A stretch of DNA of 64,000 nt. Origin: an uncultured Prevotellaceae bacterium (GTDB lineage Bacteria; Bacteroidota; Bacteroidia; Bacteroidales; Bacteroidaceae). The stretch lies in contig CAMVJU010000008.1 in NCBI GenBank assembly GCA_947167935.1, positions 1 to 64,000 of the forward strand, in the 5' to 3' direction. Of the stretch, positions 55,761-64,000 are shown piece by piece (position 1 is the first letter of the stretch; every line of letters begins with the position of its first letter). Under the pieces are notes generated by a model that searched no databases, was not told where the DNA came from, and was given only the letters and a program-made list of their open reading frames with translations. Position numbers and translations under genes: made by a program.

Positions 55761-57248
55761 TCACGATTCAACAGCACTTGACGACGCCGATGAGCGGCTG
55801 TCGGTAGCCGCCTCCTCCAGCTGACGGGAAAGACGACTGATGGCGCTCGCGCTCTCCTTCATGCGGGCAGTAATGTCAGATACTTCATCGGCAGGAAGGC
55901 CGTGAGGGCTAGCGGCAAGGACCTGAGTGAAACCACCAATGATATTGAGGGGCGTGCGAATCTGATGGTACATATCTTGTATGAACGCTGCCTTGCGGTG
56001 GTTGGTTTCGAGCTTAAGCTGATAGGCACTAGCCAGCTCGTCGTTGTGCTGCTCAAGCTCTTCGTTGGCGAGGCGGATGTTACTAACGGTTTGTGCAAGC
56101 GACTTCTGCATACTGATGAAACTGTTCTGCAGACGGCCCACACTATCATGGCGGGGACTCTTGGGCAGCGGCTCGTCGAAATGGCCTTCAGCGATGCGAT
56201 TGGCCTGTTCGTCAAGCTGTCGCAGAGGTTGCACGGCGCGACGCACAGTCTGATAGCAGAAGAGCATAAGCAGGGCAATGCCAAGTCCGATCACAATCCA
56301 AGCAATGATGAGCAGACGGTTGTAGCGGGCGAAGATATCGCTCTCAGGACAAACAATGGCGATACTCCAACCTGTTCGTTCGAGGGGACGGTAGAAGATA
56401 AAGGCGGAACGGCCATCAACGATGGTCTCCGTCATACCGCTGTTGCCAGAGAGCATCTCGTGCCCCATGACTTCAATATCACGACGGGATTCGGGTGCGG
56501 CGTCGCTGAAGATTGTATGGCGGAAGAGCTTGGCCGTATCAGGATGAACAAGATAAGAGCCGTCACGCCCAATCATAATGGCCGACGAGTTGGGATAAGG
56601 TTTCAAGACAGTCACAGCCTGACTGAGCCACTTCAAGGTGAGGCTGGCGGTAATACTGCCGACATAGTGGCCTTCAGCGTCGCGCATCGGACAACAGTAG
56701 GACGTCAGGATGTCAGGCGAAGAGAGGGTTCCCTCGTTGTAGTCATCGAAGGCGTCCACCCAGCATGATGTTCCAAGTGTGTGTGGTGTCTTGTACCATA
56801 TCGCATCAAAGTATTCGAAGGGTCCCTCACGCACGGTTGTGATACTGTCGGCAATGTCACGATGCCGTAGGGAGTAGGCTGAGAAATAGCGACCCATCTC
56901 AGGGAAGAAGTTGGGCTCCATTGAAATGGCAAAACCCGTAAGGAAGGAGTTATCCTGCACCGTCTGGCGAGTAAAGGCCAGCAGCGAATCAGGATAGAGG
57001 CTATGAGGGACTGTCACAGCCATATAGTTGGTTACGAGCTCGGTCTCGTCCATAATGCCGTTGATGCGCTCGGCGGTATTGTCGAGCAGCTGGGTGGCGC
57101 GGTCGATAGCGGCGTGCTGTATGTAACGTTTACAACGATAGAAGAGGAAGTCGAAAAGCAATGTGAAGACCACCGATACGATGAGCACGATGAGCAGGCC
57201 GAGACGGAGTGAGAGGCGTTGCCGGATGTAGGTGAAGAGTCGTTTCAT
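55761..57248 (-). CDS. Cache-HAMP membrane sensor ending after the DHp (HisKA) region, no ATPase domain
   Basis: N-terminal TM, periplasmic sensor domain, second TM, HAMP-like PLRQLDEQANRIAEGHFDEPL, then KAAFIQDMYHQIRTPLNIIGGFTQVL and stop. Confidence 0.8.
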   Translation of the reverse strand: MKRLFTYIRQRLSLRLGLLIVLIVSVVFTLLFDFLFYRCKRYIQHAAIDRATQLLDNTAERINGIMDETELVTNYMAVTVPHSLYPDSLLAFTRQTVQDNSFLTGFAISMEPNFFPEMGRYFSAYSLRHRDIADSITTVREGPFEYFDAIWYKTPHTLGTSCWVDAFDDYNEGTLSSPDILTSYCCPMRDAEGHYVGSITASLTLKWLSQAVTVLKPYPNSSAIMIGRDGSYLVHPDTAKLFRHTIFSDAAPESRRDIEVMGHEMLSGNSGMTETIVDGRSAFIFYRPLERTGWSIAIVCPESDIFARYNRLLIIAWIVIGLGIALLMLFCYQTVRRAVQPLRQLDEQANRIAEGHFDEPLPKSPRHDSVGRLQNSFISMQKSLAQTVSNIRLANEELEQHNDELASAYQLKLETNHRKAAFIQDMYHQIRTPLNIIGGFTQVLAASPHGLPADEVSDITARMKESASAISRLSRQLEEAATDSRSSASSSAVES

Positions 57249-58270
57249 GAGCCGGCAGGGTTTTTAATGAGACGGTCCAGCAATTCGGTAATCGTCTTGC
57301 TTCCTTGCATGATATCAGCCTGCAGGGCAGCCATATCTTCCTTCGAGAGGTTCGAATAGTTGCGGCAGATGGTGTCGGTACTGCTACAGAGCAGCTCTAC
57401 TGGCGCAGCCATTCGGTCGGTCATCTTATGCAGGAACTTTGCTTTTTTCTCTTCGTAGGCCTGCGCCTCATCGTAGGCGGCCTGTAGCTCGGCGTGCTGG
57501 CGGTTCAGCGTGTCCTGCTTCTGTTGCATCTCGACCATATAGGCGGCAAGTTTGCGCTGCATCATCGACAAGCTGTTCTGCAGACGGCCTGTCTCATCGC
57601 TATGTTGTGTGACAGCAATCGGTGTATCCAAGTTGCCTCGGGCAATAGCCTGCGCCGAATCAGCCAGACGATGCAGCGGACGCAGATGACGGCCGATAAC
57701 GACATAGAGGATGTAAAGCAGCGCGAGCACAGAAATCAAACCACAGCACAGCAGGAGCCACTGCATACGTCCATACTTACTATAGATATCCTCAGCCGGA
57801 CAGACCGCAGCAAGACAATATTGGTGGTCGCCAAGAGGCTGTGAGAAGATATAAATCTCCTTGTCGTCGTACACCAACTGACGATAGCCGCTCGCACCAC
57901 CTGTGATGAAGGTGTCGAAATGACTACTGTCGCGACGTGTGACATAAAGCTGCGCATGGGGCAACGACAATCGCAGCGCAGCCAGCGAATTGCTCTCTTC
58001 GATAAGCTGCTCAACACGCGAACGGTTCACACGCAGCTGCTGATGCTCCAGACGCGCCTTCATCTCCCTCTGACACAAAGTATTGTCGATGCGCAGCGCC
58101 GTATTTTCCAGTGCTTGCATCGTCGTGTCGATGGTCTCATCGCGGATTACTTCCTCCGAGAAGCTGGCAAGCAGGAAGATGACCACGCCCGATATCATCA
58201 CCACGAAACCGGCCACCCAGAGCGACAGCTGGGTAGTAAACGATGTACGTATCTTCCGCAACAGAGTCAT
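57245..58270 (-). CDS. HAMP membrane sensor with degenerate DHp-like region, no ATPase domain
   Basis: LRPLHRLADSAQAIARGNLDTPI; KKAKFLHKMTDRMAAPVELLCSSTDTI; overlaps the downstream sensor by 4 nt. Confidence 0.77.
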   Translation of the reverse strand: MTLLRKIRTSFTTQLSLWVAGFVVMISGVVIFLLASFSEEVIRDETIDTTMQALENTALRIDNTLCQREMKARLEHQQLRVNRSRVEQLIEESNSLAALRLSLPHAQLYVTRRDSSHFDTFITGGASGYRQLVYDDKEIYIFSQPLGDHQYCLAAVCPAEDIYSKYGRMQWLLLCCGLISVLALLYILYVVIGRHLRPLHRLADSAQAIARGNLDTPIAVTQHSDETGRLQNSLSMMQRKLAAYMVEMQQKQDTLNRQHAELQAAYDEAQAYEEKKAKFLHKMTDRMAAPVELLCSSTDTICRNYSNLSKEDMAALQADIMQGSKTITELLDRLIKNPAGS

Positions 58271-58298
58271 CCTCTTCTCTCTTTATATCTCCGCTAAT

Positions 58299-59318
58299 TC
58301 AAAGCACAGATTCTTTTGCCCGTTCCTGTGCCTCAATCACCTTATCGCACCAAGCATCGAATTCGGGATCAGGAACTTGCAGCTCAGGATGAGCGAGGAT
58401 ATGCTCGACACAGCGACGGACGCCCTCGTCGAAACGGGTGGTAGCCTGGAAACCAGGAACGGCGCGCTTCAGCTTGGTGCAGTCGAAGCAGACGGTCACA
58501 CTTTTGTCGCCCAGCAGGTTGCCCTCAAAGTCCCACTCCTTCGGAGCTACGGCAGCGAGGAAGTCGGAGGCTACATAATAGGGGTTCACAGTTACATTGA
58601 GGGCTTTGCCAACACACTTGTATATCTGTGTCCAGGTGAGCTGTTCGTCGCTCATAATCTGGAACACCTCACCGATGGCCTTCGGATTGCCCAAAAGACC
58701 GATAAAGCCACGTGCGAAGTCCTCGTTCCACGTTAGCGTCCAAAGCGATGAGCCGTCGCCGTGAATGATAACAGGCTTACCCTCCATCATACGCTTCAGA
58801 ACCTGCCACGAGCCCTTCAGCCCGTGAACGCTCAGAGGTACACCACGCTCGCAGTAGGTATGGCTGGGGCGCACGATGGTCACGGGGAAGGCATTCTCGC
58901 GATATTCCTTCATGAGCAGCTCCTCGCAGGCAATCTTGTTGCGCGAATACTGCCAATGCGGATTGGCAAGCGTCGTACCCTCTGTGATGACATAATTAGC
59001 TGCAGGCTTGTTGTAGGCTGAGGCCGACGATATGTAGACGTACTGATGCGTGCGTCCGCGGAAAAGCCGTACATCGCGCTCCACCTGCTGCGGCACAAAG
59101 CCGATAAACTCGCAGACGGCATCGAAGGGTTCGACGGGCAAAGCGTCGAGCACGCCAGCTTCGTCGTCAATGTCACAGATAATCTGTTTGACGTTTGCTG
59201 GCACTTCTGAGCGCCGATTGCCGCGATTCAGGAGCCATAATTCGTGGCCGCCTGCTGCCAACTGTCGTGTGATGGCACTACTGATGGTGCCTGTTCCACC
59301 GATAAGAAGTATCTTCAT
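58299..59318 (-). CDS. NAD-dependent epimerase/dehydratase family protein
   Basis: MKILLIGGTGTISSAITRQLAAGGHELWLLNRGN; VYISSASAYNKPA. Confidence 0.92.
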   Translation of the reverse strand: MKILLIGGTGTISSAITRQLAAGGHELWLLNRGNRRSEVPANVKQIICDIDDEAGVLDALPVEPFDAVCEFIGFVPQQVERDVRLFRGRTHQYVYISSASAYNKPAANYVITEGTTLANPHWQYSRNKIACEELLMKEYRENAFPVTIVRPSHTYCERGVPLSVHGLKGSWQVLKRMMEGKPVIIHGDGSSLWTLTWNEDFARGFIGLLGNPKAIGEVFQIMSDEQLTWTQIYKCVGKALNVTVNPYYVASDFLAAVAPKEWDFEGNLLGDKSVTVCFDCTKLKRAVPGFQATTRFDEGVRRCVEHILAHPELQVPDPEFDAWCDKVIEAQERAKESVL

Positions 59319-59327
59319 AGTTGTTTT

Positions 59328-61796
59328 TTATTTGTTAGCCCCAACGATGTTTTTCAGCGCTGAGCCAAAGATGATGTACTGTGTATTGCCTGCGATAGTT
59401 CCCTCGTTTTGTCCCCAAAGGAAAGGCCAGTCGTCGTAGTTCTCGAAGTGGTCGGGCTTACGGAAGAGGAGGCCAGGAGCCACGTTGCCCGGGATGGCTG
59501 AAAAGTCTGCACGGTTGTTACCGTAGAACACCTGCTTGGGACGAGTGGCCCCCACCACCGCCACAAAGGAATAATTGTGGTAGGGATGGCAGCCGTAAAG
59601 CCAGTTGGGTACACGATATACCTCATCCTTACTGACGATGTCGGGGAAGTAGATATGGGCGTAGTTGACGGTGATGCCGAAGTTGAGCACGGCGTTGACA
59701 CCAGCCCAGTTGCCTAGTCCGATAGGCACACCATAGGGATTCTGCGTATCGAAAGATTTGATGTATTCGGCGTATTGCTGAACGGCAGGACGCAATTTCT
59801 GTTTGTAAGCCTCATCTTTCATCGGGATAGAATCAAGCATAGTCTGTAGGTTGCGGGCCACATTGTGGTAGTTTCCGTCGCCCGTACCTGTAAGCCAGTC
59901 GTTGTCGGTCTCGGCCTGGGCATCGCGTCGACCCCTGCGTTTGGCCAGCAGCTCTTCAGCTTTCTTGCGCAAGCGGTCGGCCTGTATCTGCGCCCTGTCT
60001 GCAAGGGCATCGTTATAGCCTCTCAGCACGCGAGCCGCAGAAGTAAACACGCCTGCTGCCTGTAGGTCGAGACTTGGATTGCGGGTTGTAAAGGCCCACA
60101 TATCGTCAGGAGTGCCGCTGCGTTTGCCGTCGGCCGACACTTCGTAGGGTTTCAGCGAGGGGTCGTAGTGCAGACCGTCAGTAATCGAGGCTGCATCTCC
60201 TAAGTGGTGATAGTTGTCAAGCACACTATTTGACAGCGTCTGCGCCATATGGCCAATCTGCTCAGCCTGAGCCACGAGATTCAGGGTGCCGTGCTCGATG
60301 AACTGCAGGATATCAGGCACTCCATCAGGACGGTGCAGGTCTACGTAGCGCTGCTCCTGACTGACGAAGGTCTCGTCGCGCTGGGGCCTAAACAATTCCC
60401 AAGCACGGATGAGGTTCTGCACAACGTTGATGTTCGAACTCGTCTCGATGTCGAAATCGCCGGCATCGAAGAAACCACCCACGTTCAAGCCGGGAATAAG
60501 CTCAAAGGGCTTGTATTTCGTATCGGTCGTTGCACCCTGACGATGCAGGTCGAAGTGGTCGCTCTCTGGCGCCTGCAGATAGCCCTCCTTGAAGGGTTCA
60601 CCGTGCCACGTGCGATAGCCCTCAGTCACATACATATGGTTCATGTGGATAGGCACCCAGACATCAGTCGTGGCATCCGTTATCTTGTCGTAGACATGCT
60701 CGTCGATGAGGAAGTCATTCGTCCGCACGTCGCCATACTGGATGTAATACACACCTGGCTGACGGACTGAAGAGAAGTCGAACTTCACATAATTGTATTT
60801 GTAGTAGGGGCCCCAGTTGACGAGGGCACCTGTGTATGCCTGAGTCGCCGTGCCGTCCTCCTGAATACGCATCAGCTTTGCGGAAGCCTGCGGCGTATCT
60901 TTCTTGTCGAGCTCGATGACGGCCACCTTGGGTTGCTCGGGTGTATAGCCGATTTGTGAGAAGCCTATGTTGGGCTGGCGTATCCAATTAGGGATAGCAT
61001 GCGGCTCCACCATCCAGATAACGACCTTACCCGTCTTTCCTGCAGGCAGCACGCTGCGCAGCACGAACCAGCCGTTCTGCGCCAGCATCCTTCCGTCGTA
61101 GAGCTTCAGTTCAGCATCGTCGCTGCTGATGGTTATCATACGTTCCGGATCGTCAGTAGCCATCACGATGCGATGGCCCGTTTCCAATGGTAGCGGATCG
61201 ACAAAGCGGTTTGTGCCACGATCGTCGTAGGTCTTGAAACCCTTGAACTGACGGGGTTTCTCGCTATTCGGACGGGTGATGGTCTGACTGGTGGCATAGC
61301 GTGGGAAACGGTTCAGCCTTCCATCCATGATGAAGGTTTTCAGCCAGTATTGCGAAGGCAGGAACTCCAGGTTGAAGCCAGCCTCGCCAGCCAGCTTTTC
61401 GGGTACGGGTTTGTCCAGCCAGACGGCAATCTCCACGGCCTTTCCCTTCGCCGTCACCACAGCGCGGCTTTCAAAGTCGTAGTCGTTGTATCGCATCGTC
61501 ACCTCGATGCTGCCGTTCTCCTTATCCACTTTGCGGCTGGTCATCGTAGGCACGAGATCCCATTGCTCAGGGGTGTTGTTCAGGCGGACGGCGCCTCCCT
61601 GTATGGTTCGCACGCCATGATGAATGATCTCGATGCCCGAGTTCTTCTCATCGTTGAAGCCGCCGTTGAAGCTGTTACTGAAGACCAGCACGTTGACACC
61701 CTGCCGTTCGAAGTATTCCAGTTCGTTAAGTCGCAAGTCCTGTGCACTCCCTGTGGACGAAGCCATCAGCACAGCAAAAAACAATAGTTTTCTCAT
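59328..61796 (-). CDS. GH9-like multi-domain glycoside hydrolase
   Basis: FSQIGYTPEQPKVAVIELDKKD; VGGFFDAGDFDIETSSNINVVQNLIRAWELF; VPNWLYGCHPYHNYSFVAVVGATRPKQVFYGNNRAD. Confidence 0.83.
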   Translation of the reverse strand: MRKLLFFAVLMASSTGSAQDLRLNELEYFERQGVNVLVFSNSFNGGFNDEKNSGIEIIHHGVRTIQGGAVRLNNTPEQWDLVPTMTSRKVDKENGSIEVTMRYNDYDFESRAVVTAKGKAVEIAVWLDKPVPEKLAGEAGFNLEFLPSQYWLKTFIMDGRLNRFPRYATSQTITRPNSEKPRQFKGFKTYDDRGTNRFVDPLPLETGHRIVMATDDPERMITISSDDAELKLYDGRMLAQNGWFVLRSVLPAGKTGKVVIWMVEPHAIPNWIRQPNIGFSQIGYTPEQPKVAVIELDKKDTPQASAKLMRIQEDGTATQAYTGALVNWGPYYKYNYVKFDFSSVRQPGVYYIQYGDVRTNDFLIDEHVYDKITDATTDVWVPIHMNHMYVTEGYRTWHGEPFKEGYLQAPESDHFDLHRQGATTDTKYKPFELIPGLNVGGFFDAGDFDIETSSNINVVQNLIRAWELFRPQRDETFVSQEQRYVDLHRPDGVPDILQFIEHGTLNLVAQAEQIGHMAQTLSNSVLDNYHHLGDAASITDGLHYDPSLKPYEVSADGKRSGTPDDMWAFTTRNPSLDLQAAGVFTSAARVLRGYNDALADRAQIQADRLRKKAEELLAKRRGRRDAQAETDNDWLTGTGDGNYHNVARNLQTMLDSIPMKDEAYKQKLRPAVQQYAEYIKSFDTQNPYGVPIGLGNWAGVNAVLNFGITVNYAHIYFPDIVSKDEVYRVPNWLYGCHPYHNYSFVAVVGATRPKQVFYGNNRADFSAIPGNVAPGLLFRKPDHFENYDDWPFLWGQNEGTIAGNTQYIIFGSALKNIVGANK

Positions 61797-61815
61797 CTTT
61801 GTATATGTGATTGTG

Positions 61816-62838
61816 TTAGTCGTATTTTCTCAGAGTTTTTTTCTTCGTACTGTCGCGCAGCTCCAGACGGGCGCTGACGACCACATGCTGCACGCTGTCG
61901 TCGCCTTTCATCTGGTCGAGGAGCAGGCGGAAGGCCTTGATGCCGATTTCCTTGAGATTCTGTTTCACAAACGAGACGCGTGGATGCGACATCTCTGATA
62001 CCCAGTCAGTCATATAGGCGATAATGGAGACATCGTCAGGGATGCGGAAGCCGCGACTCTCAATAGCCTGCAGGGCTGAGATGCCCAGCAGACCGTGCGA
62101 GGCGAGGATGGCATCGGGCGGCTCAGGCAGGCTGAGCAGTTCGAGCGTATCAGTAAGGCCTGAGTTGAAGCTGATGCGGTGGCATTTCACCAGCTCTGTA
62201 CGAATAGGGATATTGTGCTGGCGCAAAGCCTCCAAGTAGCCGTGCTTGCGATCCGTGTTCTGTTTCATCTGGTTAGGGCCGCCGAGGAAGGCGATGCGTC
62301 TGGACCCTCCCTCGATGAGACTGTTGGTGGCTTCGCGGGCAGAGGCAACATCGTTGATAATGACTGACGAGAGGCCGATGTCTGCCGCACGGTCGAAAAG
62401 TACCACAGGGATATGTGCCCGCTTCAGACGCTCTAAGTGCGAGAAGTCGGCTGTGTCCTGCGCTAGGCAGATGATAATGCCCTCCACATGCATATTCAGC
62501 AACAGTTCCACACAGTTCTTCTCGTTCTCGCTCTGGTCGTTGGAGTCGGTGATGATGCACATATAGCCTGCCTTGCGGGCCTCTGCCTCAATACTCTTCA
62601 CGATGTGGGCATTATGGTTGTAGGCCACATCCGGCACCACGATGCCAATGGTGCGCGTCGTATCGTAGCGCAGGCTGACGGCGAAAGGATTCGGCCTGTA
62701 GCCGCCCTCCTCAGCCAACTGCTCTATCTGCTGCTTCAGCTCCAGGCTGACACCGTCGAGTCCTCTCAGTGCCCTCGACACCGTACTCACGTTGACGCCC
62801 AGCTGCCGGGCTATGTCGCGTTGCGATATTCGTTTCAT
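61816..62838 (-). CDS. LacI family transcriptional regulator
   Basis: MKRISQRDIARQLGVNVSTVSRALRGLDGVSLELKQQIEQLAEEGGYRPNPFAVSLR. Confidence 0.95.
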   Translation of the reverse strand: MKRISQRDIARQLGVNVSTVSRALRGLDGVSLELKQQIEQLAEEGGYRPNPFAVSLRYDTTRTIGIVVPDVAYNHNAHIVKSIEAEARKAGYMCIITDSNDQSENEKNCVELLLNMHVEGIIICLAQDTADFSHLERLKRAHIPVVLFDRAADIGLSSVIINDVASAREATNSLIEGGSRRIAFLGGPNQMKQNTDRKHGYLEALRQHNIPIRTELVKCHRISFNSGLTDTLELLSLPEPPDAILASHGLLGISALQAIESRGFRIPDDVSIIAYMTDWVSEMSHPRVSFVKQNLKEIGIKAFRLLLDQMKGDDSVQHVVVSARLELRDSTKKKTLRKYD

Positions 62839-62896
62839 AGTTCTTTGCAAAGATAAGCAATTCTGACAATACATTAACGCAACAAGTCAATGTTTT

Positions 62897-62913
62897 GTTG
62901 CGCAACGCGTTGC
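62897..62913. promoter_or_regulatory. Candidate LacI-family operator: overlapping palindromes gttgcgcaac and gcaacgcgttgc
   Basis: Perfect palindromes at 62897-62906 and 62902-62913 upstream of the lacI-type gene. Confidence 0.55.
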
Positions 62914-63062
62914 TTTCCTTTTACGACAAAGCCACCCGCCTTCACAGGCAGATGGCTCCACAATGTAATGCTATGCTATATTGTCTTCTTGTGTTGGAAT
63001 CAGACTGTGCAAAATTACGCACTTCTTTGGATTATTGCAATATAAAGATGTGAAAAAGACAC

Positions 63063-63074
63063 GCAAAGCGTTGC
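63063..63074. promoter_or_regulatory. Second operator-like site gcaaagcgttgc (11/12 to the first)
   Basis: In acgcaaagcgttgcgc, ~20 nt upstream of the -7 box TACCTTTG at 63094-63101. Confidence 0.5.
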
Positions 63075-63093
63075 GCATACCAATAATTTATGC

Positions 63094-63101
63094 TACCTTT
63101 G
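63094..63101 (+). promoter_or_regulatory. -7 box TACCTTTG for the symporter gene
   Basis: TAnnTTTG consensus 23 nt before ATG 63125. Confidence 0.6.
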
Positions 63102-63124
63102 CAGCCGTTTTCGAAGATAATGGG

Positions 63125-64000
63125 ATGAAAGAAAAACTACTGCGCTTCGTAAAGGACTGGACGCTGCCTGTGGCTATGGGTTTGGGCACCGTCATCTATC
63201 TGGTGTTCGCCCTCGTGCCGGCACTCGACGGCGCTGCCCAGTTCTTTTCTCCCCTGATGGACGACCTGCTGCCTGTATTTATGTTTTTGGTGCTGTTCGT
63301 TACGTTCTGCAAGGTCGACTTCCACCGCATGCGTCCTGTTTGGTGGCATTTCTGGGTGTTGCTCTTCAATCTGCTATTCGTAGGTCTCATTATGGCCATC
63401 GCCCTCTATTTCTCTCCCTCCACCATCAACCCTCCACCCTCCACCAAAATACTCTTAGAAGCCCTGCTGATGTGCATCATCGCACCCTGCGCCACAGCAG
63501 CGGCTGTGGTAACGCAGAAGCTGGGAGGCTCGCTGGAGCAGATGACCACCTACACATTTTTCTCTAATTTCCTCACCGTGCTGTTGGTACCCGTCTGTTT
63601 CCCCATGCTGGAGAAAGGCGTCGACGTGTCGTTTATGGAGGCGTTTTGGAAGATTTTCTCGCAGGTGGTGCTCCTATTGGTGTTGCCCATGCTGCTGGCC
63701 TACATCGTGAAACATTACCTTCACCTCCTGCACCAGCGCATCATCAGCATCCGTGACCTTTCTTTCTACTTGTGGGCGTGCTCGCTGATGATAGTAACGG
63801 GTACAACTGTTAAGAATATCGTACACGCGGAGGCGTCGCTCTTGCTGCTGCTGACCATTGCCTTCTTAGGACTGGCCATCTGCATTGTGCAGTTTGCCGT
63901 AGGCCGTTTCATCGGACATTTCTTCGGCCATACCCAGGAGGCCGGACAGGGGCTGGGTCAGAAGAACACGGCCTTCGCCATCTGGCTGAGCTACACCTAT
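63125..64000 (+). CDS. Bile acid:sodium symporter (BASS) family protein, 3' truncated by window edge
   Basis: Open frame to window end: MKEKLLRFVKDWTLPVAMGLGTVIYLVFALVPAL...CIIAPCATAAAVVTQKLGGSLEQMTTYTFFSNFLTVLLVP. Confidence 0.85.
   Translation, partial: MKEKLLRFVKDWTLPVAMGLGTVIYLVFALVPALDGAAQFFSPLMDDLLPVFMFLVLFVTFCKVDFHRMRPVWWHFWVLLFNLLFVGLIMAIALYFSPSTINPPPSTKILLEALLMCIIAPCATAAAVVTQKLGGSLEQMTTYTFFSNFLTVLLVPVCFPMLEKGVDVSFMEAFWKIFSQVVLLLVLPMLLAYIVKHYLHLLHQRIISIRDLSFYLWACSLMIVTGTTVKNIVHAEASLLLLLTIAFLGLAICIVQFAVGRFIGHFFGHTQEAGQGLGQKNTAFAIWLSYTY
63414..63448. repeat. Heptamer tandem repeat, 5 units, inside the BASS-family CDS
   Basis: ctccctc|caccatc|aaccctc|caccctc|caccaaa; encodes SPSTINPPPSTK. 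Confidence 0.85.

Overview
The window is a Bacteroidetes (Prevotella-like) chromosomal segment and is almost entirely coding. It runs from the 3' part of recA to a truncated bile acid:Na+ symporter-family gene. Housekeeping genes include recA, purD, dnaA, folB, ribBA, surE, lpxB, an LptF/G permease, an aspartate-type aminotransferase and one tRNA(CAU). There is an exbB-exbD-exbD-tonB-PstS-TPR cluster and a RelE/ParE-type toxin-antitoxin pair. Polysaccharide-degradation genes are abundant: pullulanase, PL11-like lyase, GH5, GH97, two GH9 and two GH43. An ECF S-component/TonB receptor pair and a possibly flavinylated surface reductase are also present. The most unusual content is small-repeat structure that ordinary annotation would miss: (i) nine copies of a ~35 nt GC-rich palindromic element, eight of them lying in frame inside or at the edge of conserved genes in several reading frames; (ii) about ten loci of degenerate tandem repeats with an exact 7-nt period but unrelated words, five of them inside or overlapping CDSs and one filling the region immediately before the lpxB start codon; (iii) arrays with a 21-nt unit; (iv) two ~210-220 bp long-inverted-repeat elements, one with 49-bp arms at 47/49 identity. 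A translationally coupled pair of membrane sensors with a histidine-kinase DHp region but no ATPase domain is also notable. All functional calls come from reading the translated sequence; no database search was run.
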